DNA from: Mycteria americana
Lineage: Eukaryota > Chordata > Aves > Ciconiiformes > Ciconiidae
Length of the DNA stretch: 64,000 nt
Assembly (NCBI RefSeq): GCF_035582795.1
Contig: NC_134367.1
Span: 53,041,562 to 53,105,561, forward strand
Reading direction: 5' to 3'
A program made the translations under genes and the position numbers. The notes below the pieces were generated by a model. The model did not search any database. It was given only the letters and a program-made list of their open reading frames with translations, and was not told the origin of the DNA. This document shows positions 60,301-64,000 of this stretch, piece after piece (within the stretch, counting starts at the first letter, position 1; each line of letters begins with the position of its first letter).

Positions 60301-62571
60301 GGAGCTGTGCTGATGGTAGATATCCTGCTGAATAGCCAGGAAGAAGACTGTCTTTCCGGTTATGAAGTGGCTGCGAGTTGACAGAGTTGTAAGAAATCTC
60401 AGGCAGATCTTGACGTTTCAGCACAAACTTCACTTCTGCAGTAGAGTGAGTATTTCCTTTTTCATCTTTAAATACAACGCGCTTTCTTGAGGACACTTTT
60501 TCAGCTGTTTTTTGTCTTTGTTTTGTTCTAGGTTTCTTCTTTCCATCATCTGCTATTCTATCAGCCTGATTAATCTTTTTCTTTTTCTTGGTAGATACAG
60601 TGGGGCTAGCAAATTTCTTTTTACATTTCTTAACCTGAGTTTTTGCTCGACTATTTTTTCCTACGCTAGAATTAACAGTCTTGCTGTTGTACATATTGGA
60701 CCCCCTACTAAATAAAGCTTCTCTGTCCAGGTTGGTCAAAATTTCTTCTGCTTTTGGATCAGTGGGAGACCAGCAGCGAGGTGGAGATGTGTTTACTGGG
60801 CTTGTGCTTCTCTCAGAAAGAAAACCTAACTTAGACATAACATCACTATAGTTATAGTCACAGTCTTCAGCTTCAGCATTGTAGGATGGCAAAGGAGGAG
60901 AAAGAATTGTATGAGTCCTTTTTCTGAAAGAGAAAGTTCTTTTAATATTTTTACTACCTGTTTTTTGTGGTTTTCCAGCTTTTTTCTTGGTTGACTTATG
61001 TTTTGCTTTCCTTTTGTGACTTTTCTTTGGTGTTAGTGGATAAATAGGATATTTGGTTGCAGGAGAGTCAGGAACTTTTGGCCAAAAGTCCTTTAAAGGT
61101 GCAAGCTTTTTATACAAGTTCATCTTTTCCTCTGTGAGTACTACCCTTTCCTCACTAGAATCTACTTTCCCTAGTTTAACAAGCATATTTTTTCTCCCTC
61201 TAAATCTATTGATTATAATATATTTAATAATAACAGGTGGCAATTTTTTAGAAAGTTTTCTACGCTTTCGAGACTTCTGAGACCCATCCGAACTTTCAAC
61301 ACTTTCTATCGGTTGAGGTAGATTAATTTTTGAGTTGTGTGCGACAAAGCTTGATTCACTGTCTTCAGTCTCGTAATTTACCTTCCGTTTTGTTCGGAGT
61401 GTATATTTATTCCCACATAATCCAAACGACTGCTCAGTTTCAAGAGATCCATCTGCAAACTGGCAGTCAGTATAATTAGCAGTACTTGTAGGCATTTTGT
61501 TTTCAAAAGCCTCAAGAGGAACTTGAACTAAGTCACTAGGTAAAGCACTATCCTTATCAGGAATGTTACTACAAGCATTACCTTGTGTATAGCAGCTTTC
61601 CTTCACTGATGCAACATCATTTACACCTGCAGGCTCCTGATGACTGATAAAACTATGTTTCTTTTTATTCAGCTTCAACCTGGACTGTTTGTTGCCTTGC
61701 TGTAATTTATATGTCACGGGAGCCAACTTCTGTGGTCGACTGAGACAATTAGAAAGAACAACACTAGGAAAAAACATATAATGTGCTGCTTGTTGACTGA
61801 GGCTTGGCTTTTCTGCCTTATGCTCCTGAAATTCTTCATACCGAATTTTAAGCTTATTAAGGCCACCTTCATCAGTGTTGTTTTCAAGTGAATGTACCAC
61901 AGTTCGACTGCCTCCTGAACAAGACACCAATTCACAATTTTCTGTAACCGTTGCTGGAAAAAAACTATTTATACTTGCACTGCTGGATTTTTCATTTACT
62001 TCAGAGGACATTTTACCTTTGGAGTGGCTGGAGTGGCTCAAATCGGAAAAGTTAAATAAGTTTTTATTCAACATGCTGTCACCAATGTGGCGGCCCACAT
62101 GCATAAAAGAGACATCCTTTTCAGCCTTTCTGATGCTAGTATACTTCCTACTAGGTATCTGTCTGCTCACTGATGAAATATCATCTTCATACTCAAAAAT
62201 ATTATTTTCACATGAAGGAACTGGGAGAGTATCTTTCTTGTTATTCTCTTTGTGAGAGTTTTCTGCATGGGTACTATTGCTGAATGGATTTGGGTACTTT
62301 GCCGAGTAAGTGCTTTCTTTTGTAAGAGCATGGACTGAAAGTTCAGGTCTTGTTTCTGTGTTTGGTTGCGAGAGGTCTTCTACTAAATCTTCATTATTCA
62401 AAACATGGTTAGAAAGGGCACTTGTGTGTTTACACTGAAAAGTAATTTTAGCAGAAGATGGGGGTTCTAGCGTAGCAGCATCTTTGTGAAAGATTGAGGT
62501 CTTTACAGACATTTTGCTTGTTGCAATGACGGAGGAGTGAGTTCGAGAACTTTCATTATTCAAAGGATTGT
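18210..62571 (-). CDS. REV3L: REV3L, DNA polymerase zeta catalytic subunit (C-terminal 2637 residues, 20 exons)
   Basis: REV3L extends primers past DNA lesions after an inserter polymerase has acted, in a nuclear complex with REV7 (MAD2L2), POLD2 and POLD3. Twenty exons join in frame with compatible phases and end in LLDQF-stop. From N to C: a low-complexity linker, a Lys/Arg-rich conserved domain shared with NEXMIF (Pfam DUF4683 from memory), REV7-binding motif 1 (ILKPLMSPPS), motif 2 (VIMPCKCAPS), a B-family exonuclease-like domain without the usual acidic residues, polymerase motif A (DFQSLYPSI), motif B (ANFTFGYTAANFSGRMPC), motif C (YGDTDS), zinc-type CysA and iron-sulphur CysB. Human REV3L is 3130 residues, so about 490 residues lie in exons beyond base 64000. 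The first exon here matches the giant exon 13 of the human gene, and 20 exons from there to the end fits the human count. Confidence 0.97.
18351..20856 (-). other. REV3L intron; nothing else recognised
   Basis: A 2.5-kb intron with a phase-0 donor (GTATGA) at its upstream end. No additional conserved exon, RNA gene or clear mobile element was recognised. Confidence 0.55.
20857..21066 (-). CDS. REV3L: REV3L exon: CysA zinc motif
   Basis: Seventy codons, phase 0 at both ends. It includes GTISQYFTTLHCPVCDELTQ and GICNKCRSQPQHVAV, giving the four CysA cysteines (CPVC and CNKC), a zinc-type module. It ends in a charged helix (EIRELERKQEQLVK). The acceptor is TTTAACAG after a T run. Confidence 0.96.
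22518..22764 (-). CDS. REV3L: REV3L exon: polymerase thumb region
   Basis: Encodes RMLAYDRRSEPRVGERVPYV through LARVFSLIGIDVFSWYHELP and R, a highly conserved C-terminal part of the polymerase domain. Length 247: one base completes the split Arg codon from the previous exon, and it ends in phase 0. Donor GTAAGTG. Confidence 0.96.
23671..23861 (-). CDS. REV3L: REV3L exon: polymerase domain (ILECSIKLLF segment)
   Basis: Encodes ILECSIKLLFETRDISQIKQ, then GKASMQDFIFAKEYRG and CVPALEIT. Length 191, starting in phase 0 and leaving two bases. The acceptor is TTGTAAAG; the open frame continues upstream of it (MVVK), but the previous exon ends PAVSK, which fixes the junction. Confidence 0.95.
24748..24885 (-). 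CDS. REV3L: REV3L exon: polymerase domain (VYLPCVLQTKKRYVGYMYE)
   Basis: Forty-six codons, phase 0 at both ends, from VYLPCVLQTKKRYVGYMYE to DPVFDAKGIETVRRDSCPAV and SK. The KKRYVGY motif is the conserved lysine motif of B-family palms that contacts the primer strand. Acceptor ATTCCAG, donor GTAAAA. Confidence 0.96.
24886..26628 (-). other. REV3L intron; nothing else recognised
   Basis: A 1.7-kb intron. No conserved exon or repeat could be named; it includes a short T run near 24990-25003. Confidence 0.5.
26629..26743 (-). CDS. REV3L: REV3L exon: after motif C
   Basis: The first base completes the Ser of YGDTDS; then MFVLLKGATKEQSFKIGQEI and AEAVTATNPKPVKLKFEK. Length 115. The acceptor TTCTCGTAG is slightly unusual (G at -4), but the protein match on both sides is exact. 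Donor GTAAAAG. Confidence 0.95.
27809..27918 (-). CDS. REV3L: REV3L exon: motif C (YGDTDS), catalytic aspartates
   Basis: Encodes VGDSIVHKARETLERAIKLV, then NDTKKWGAHVVYGDTD. The two aspartates of YGDTDS are the metal-binding catalytic residues of polymerase motif C, and both are intact. Length 110, starting in phase 0 and leaving two bases. Confidence 0.97.
28585..28791 (-). CDS. REV3L: REV3L exon: fingers and motif B
   Basis: Sixty-nine codons from PSVRKGVLPRMLEEILKTR to GYTAANFSGRMPCTE. This contains the fingers helix and motif B (QLGLKYIANFTFGYTAANFS), which contacts incoming nucleotide. Phase 0 at both ends; acceptor TATGGCAG, donor GTAAGG. Confidence 0.96.
29666..29774 (-). CDS. REV3L: REV3L exon between motifs A and B
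   Basis: Encodes YDAFKFGCTSLRVPPDLLYQ then IRHDITVSPSGVAFVK. Length 109; the first base completes the lysine split from the motif A exon, and it ends in phase 0. Donor GTAATG. Confidence 0.95.
30611..30632. repeat. GT/AC alternating tract with a small hairpin
   Basis: GTCTGTGT and ACACAGAC form an 8-base stem around a 6-base loop within about 60 bases of alternating purine-pyrimidine DNA (30594-30650). It is intronic, about 170 bases downstream on the minus strand of the exon carrying motif A. Confidence 0.6.
30800..31044 (-). CDS. REV3L: REV3L exon: motif A (DFQSLYPSI)
   Basis: Encodes YRVESMMLRIAKPMNYIPVT, SRFYSNAVLVLDFQSLYPSI and VIAYNYCFSTCLGHVENLG. The aspartate of DFQSLYPSI is a catalytic metal ligand and the tyrosine is the usual sugar-selecting residue. 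Length 245, starting in phase 0 and leaving two bases. Confidence 0.97.
31045..34034 (-). other. REV3L intron; low-complexity tracts only
   Basis: A 3.0-kb intron with no recognised exon. It contains an A run (31876-31890) and a 17-base C run (32267-32283). Confidence 0.5.
32267..32283. repeat. C17 homopolymer
   Basis: Seventeen consecutive C inside a REV3L intron. On the minus (transcribed) sense it is G17. Confidence 0.9.
34035..34176 (-). CDS. REV3L: REV3L exon: end of exonuclease-like domain
   Basis: Encodes WKMVDHYVSRVRGNLQLLDK, then LDLIDRTSEMARLFGIQFLH and VLTRGSQ. The first base completes the Arg of YRWK. Length 142, ending in phase 0; donor GTAAGA. Confidence 0.95.
35199..35317 (-). 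CDS. REV3L: REV3L exon: exonuclease-like domain
   Basis: Encodes VNLMNYTFENVGFHVLHQRF then PLFTFRVLSDWFDNKADVYR (the last codon is split). Length 119, entering in phase 0 and leaving two bases. Acceptor TTTTTCTAG, donor GTAATG. Confidence 0.95.
35919..36037 (-). CDS. REV3L: REV3L exon: exonuclease-like domain
   Basis: Encodes EKKENRFAAELDEYGSDTMS then EINIVGRIILNIWRMMRNE. Length 119; two bases complete an Asp codon begun in the previous exon, and it ends in phase 0. The frame is open upstream through the acceptor CTTTAG, but the phase match fixes the start. Confidence 0.95.
38441..38750. repeat. Imperfect foldback (inverted-repeat) element, probably an old MITE-like insertion
   Basis: The left arm read on the plus strand (AGTTCTTA ... 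TATGTATTCCACTG, within 38461-38507) resembles the right arm read on the minus strand (GGTTCTTAATGG ... CTATGTATTTCACGG, within 38690-38735). The arms are diverged, with a gap in the alignment, and the copy looks ancient. The minus strand has an open frame of about 90 codons ending exactly at a strong splice-donor sequence (AAG/GTAAGTAAT, junction at 38450). The family cannot be named with certainty from memory. Confidence 0.4.
41021..41037. repeat. (TG)n microsatellite
   Basis: About eight uninterrupted TG units in a REV3L intron, about 140 bases downstream (on the minus strand) of a coding exon. Confidence 0.85.
41177..41292 (-). CDS. REV3L: REV3L exon: exonuclease-like motif II region
   Basis: Encodes YDPDILLGYEVQMHSWGYLL then QRAAALNVDLCQMISRVP. 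In active B-family exonucleases this segment reads like DPDxxxGYNxxxFDxxYL; here Asn and Phe-Asp are replaced (GYEVQMHSWGY), so proofreading is not expected. Length 116, with one base shared at each end; donor GTAAGTT. Confidence 0.96.
41511..41540. repeat. T23-G7 homopolymer tract
   Basis: Twenty-three T followed by seven G, then a G-rich stretch to about 41552. It sits in a REV3L intron, about 220 bases upstream of a coding exon on the minus strand. Confidence 0.85.
50621..50650. repeat. (AAC)n microsatellite
   Basis: About nine to ten AAC units, ending about 90 bases from the REV3L exon at 50743. Confidence 0.85.
50743..50854 (-). CDS. REV3L: REV3L exon: exonuclease-like domain
   Basis: Encodes NRDQAPLLTRSGVTGLEVSY then ATDERTLFQEVVNIVK. 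Two bases are shared at each end (112 = 2 + 36 codons + 2). It is split so that no single open frame makes it obvious, but it aligns with the human LLIRSGITGLEVTY segment. Acceptor TTTTCTAG; donor GTAGCA is of moderate strength. Confidence 0.93.
52242..52307. repeat. T-rich low-complexity tract
   Basis: TTTG/TTTTTTG repeats grading into a run of more than 15 T, ending a few bases before the hAT-type element. Confidence 0.8.
52320..52847. mobile_element. Non-autonomous hAT-type DNA transposon (MITE), complete
   Basis: The left end CAGTGGTACTCAACCT and the reverse complement of the right end, CAGTGATACTCAACCT, match at 15 of 16 positions; this is the CAGTGGTTCTCAACC type known from vertebrate hAT (Charlie-like) elements. 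An 8-base target duplication flanks it, GCCTAAAC at 52312-52319 and GTCTAAAC at 52848-52855, with one difference. Length 528 bases. The interior is more G+C-rich than the intron and has no transposase frame, so mobility would have needed an enzyme supplied from elsewhere. Confidence 0.85.
53313..53505 (-). CDS. REV3L: REV3L exon: start of exonuclease-like domain
   Basis: Encodes VQHLTLISMELHARTRRDLE, PDPEFDPICALFYCISSDTA and TGAIVIDRDRTLSSQ. The exonuclease I motif (normally D-x-E) reads SMELHA, so the first metal ligand is missing. Length 193, starting in phase 0 and leaving one base. The donor is AAG/GTTCCT, far from consensus after GT, but it is the only GT that keeps the frame and the conserved sequence. 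Confidence 0.92.
53506..55083 (-). other. REV3L intron; nothing else recognised
   Basis: A 1.6-kb AT-rich intron. No conserved exon, RNA gene or named repeat was seen. Confidence 0.5.
55084..55209 (-). CDS. REV3L: REV3L exon: NTYGFKVS segment
   Basis: Forty-two codons, NQFAALGAPKKETSQIEGPS then LNNTYGFKVSVENLQEAKSL and HE. Phase 0 at both ends. The acceptor is a long pyrimidine tract ending AAATAAG; donor GTAACT. Confidence 0.95.
55473..55545. repeat. A/C-rich low-complexity tract
   Basis: A run followed by ACCCC and (CAAA)n-like units inside a REV3L intron. The tract at 1311-1375 has similar composition. Confidence 0.75.
56324..56406 (-). CDS. REV3L: REV3L exon: short linker exon
   Basis: Encodes LKAQKLSHKRGNNTDGLRRV then LLTTQMK. 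Length 83; two bases complete a Glu codon begun in the previous exon, and it ends in phase 0. Acceptor TGTTTACAG, donor GTAAATT. Confidence 0.94.
57001..57983 (-). CDS. REV3L: REV3L exon: second REV7-binding motif
   Basis: Encodes EIGGRLLTVETRLPNDLLEF and EGDFSLEGLRLWKTAFSAM, then the second REV7-binding motif VIMPCKCAPSQQQVQIWLHA (about 57715-57775), a long Ser/Thr/Glu-rich linker, an acidic run before YYVSYSSPDSPVLPPWQQ, and CLHSTPIVHRK near the end. Known Rev3 REV7-binding motifs follow a pattern of hydrophobics, then P-x(3-4)-P, which is seen here. Length 983, with one base shared at each end. Confidence 0.96.
58362..62571 (-). CDS. REV3L: REV3L giant linker exon (human exon 13 equivalent)
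   Basis: A single 4210-base exon with about 1402 full codons. It is mostly Ser/Lys/Asn-rich and presumably disordered. A basic conserved domain lies at about 60700-61300: SRKRRKLSKKLPPVIIKYII, KLAPLKDFWPKVPDSPATKY, and a run of Lys/Arg around KSHKRKAKHKSTKKK. This matches from memory the domain shared with NEXMIF/KIAA2022 (DUF4683). The first REV7-binding motif, ILKPLMSPPSREEIMATLLD, is at about 58440-58495. The acceptor is TCCATTTCAG, where the open frame runs on upstream (MSSIS); two bases complete a codon from the previous exon, which is outside the window. Donor GTACTG. Confidence 0.97.
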
Positions 62572-64000
62572 CTGAAATGGAAGACAAGCAATTTTACTCT
62601 AGTTTTCCTGTAAAAAAAAAAATAACCTAAGGCATTAACCATTTTAATGACATTTTCCTGAAAGCCCTCCCATCCAAAGAAGAAACAAAACTCTTCTAAA
62701 TCGCATTGCATTTACAAGCATGACACCTAGAGACCCTGAGTACATAAGCTGCTGTATCAAAATCATGTCATCAGTACATTTGTGTCTCAGCCATTCTGTC
62801 AGTTACTCCTAAATGGTAGGCTTGCATACAATTGCCAAAGATTTTAGAAGCCTTCTTTCAGAAAACCAGCATGAAATCACCTTCAGATAACTAAATACAA
62901 ACACTGATTTCTAGAAAAGCTTGTATCCTACTTTTTCCCTGAGAAGTATGCATACTCATCAGCTCTGAAAAACAAAGAACTTATTTAGATGACTTCCCCA
63001 TATAGAAAAGTCATTGCACAGAAAGCTAAAGTACTATCTTACAACATGGCAAGGGCTTTGTATCAACTGTCCTGTGTGCTAAGCACAGGCAGTTTGCTGC
63101 ACTTTTATAAAGCAGAGTAATCCACCACCCATTCAGGTGTTTATACAAGGAACTCACATAATTTAGTTAGATCATGAATCCATACACATGCATTAACATT
63201 CCCACACAGATCTGCGGCCAGCATGTGCTGTAGTAACTGTCCTGTGCAGACTCATCAAATGATACCTGGGACAATTTCTCTCTCTTTCGCTGATACTTTC
63301 ACCACATTTACTGTAGGGTAAGTGTGGACAGGCAGGTGGTAAGTAACAAATTAACAACTAGTTTGCAGCAACTGTGTGCTTGCTCATAACCACAATGAAC
63401 ACCAAGCAATTTGAAGGAGTTTATTTCTCTGTGAAGAGGCAGTTACCACAGAGCTCCTGGCAGACAGCAATTTGTTCGTGTGTCCTCATCTTTAGCTGAA
63501 ATGTTGAAGGGGGATAGGAGTTATGAAACATGCTGTATGAATTGAAAGCAGGCACTGCACACTGTTGTACTTAGACGGAGGATCCTTTAGGCCTTTCCTG
63601 TAAGTCTCAACCAATTTGGGGATTATCTTAGATTCATGCTGCCTTCAGCTTAGCAATTTATTTGTTGCCAGGTGAGAAAAATAAAAGGAAGTCTCAATCT
63701 GTCTCTAATAACATTTTCCAATGCATACACAGAGTCCCTGAGCTGTGAAACACAGCTGGGAGATGCTGCCTATGATTCTTCGAGGGTAGAAGTCCACACA
63801 AAGAATGAGGATGATTAACTGAAAACCAAGAAAATGGGAATTTAGTGAAGTGTCAACAAACACTTGGAAGATACCTGACTATTCAGATATAAAAATTGCA
63901 AAAATACTTGTCAGTCAGTCAGATGTTATGGACACAGATTCATGTGTGGATAAGCATTTTCTAATTTAGAGGAACGGGACTGAGATCTGTTTTGAATTTA
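62572..64000 (-). other. Part of the next REV3L intron; no exon recognised
   Basis: About 1.4 kb upstream of the giant exon on the minus strand. No candidate exon with an acceptor, a donor and a REV3L-like sequence was found, so the remaining N-terminal exons should lie beyond base 64000. Confidence 0.6.

Noticed and set aside
58876-61280. Plus-strand open frames across the giant REV3L exon
   Set aside because: They are antisense shadows of a conserved coding exon.

Overview
The window is vertebrate nuclear DNA and reads as an amniote, most likely a bird. The background is AT-rich and single-copy, with one sharp CpG island. Genes are split into short exons by GT-AG introns, and the encoded proteins align from memory almost residue for residue with human MFSD4B and REV3L. 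Bird is an inference from the compact introns and sparse interspersed repeats; a crocodilian or turtle is not excluded. No bacterial, viral, CRISPR or operon-type feature was seen.

Layout: bases 1 to about 5390 are non-coding and lie upstream of MFSD4B. A CpG island at about 5390-6560 holds the MFSD4B promoter, exon 1 and exon 2. MFSD4B (+ strand, four coding exons, 5826-13071, 579 residues) encodes a 12-segment major facilitator transporter, followed by a 3' UTR of nearly 4 kb that ends near 16935. About 260 bases further on, the REV3L transcript ends from the opposite direction. REV3L (- strand) fills the rest of the window. Twenty exons from 62571 down to 18210 encode the last 2637 or so residues of the catalytic subunit of DNA polymerase zeta, and the first exons lie beyond the right edge. 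All twenty exons join in a continuous reading frame, with phases checked at every junction.

The two genes are tail-to-tail neighbours, as in human 6q21, and are not functionally linked: one is a membrane sugar transporter, the other the extension polymerase of translesion synthesis. The REV3L part shows the large linker exon with a basic conserved domain, two REV7-binding motifs in neighbouring exons, a degenerate exonuclease-like domain, the polymerase motifs A, B and C, and the two C-terminal cysteine motifs (zinc and iron-sulphur).

Outside the exons the clearest structures are a complete non-autonomous hAT-type transposon (52320-52847) with terminal inverted repeats and an 8-base target duplication; an old foldback repeat (about 38441-38750) whose minus strand carries a strong splice donor; and several long homopolymers. 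I found no convincing undescribed system. The most checkable oddities are an overlapping upstream reading frame on MFSD4B, a weak splice donor in REV3L, and the repeat-borne donor.
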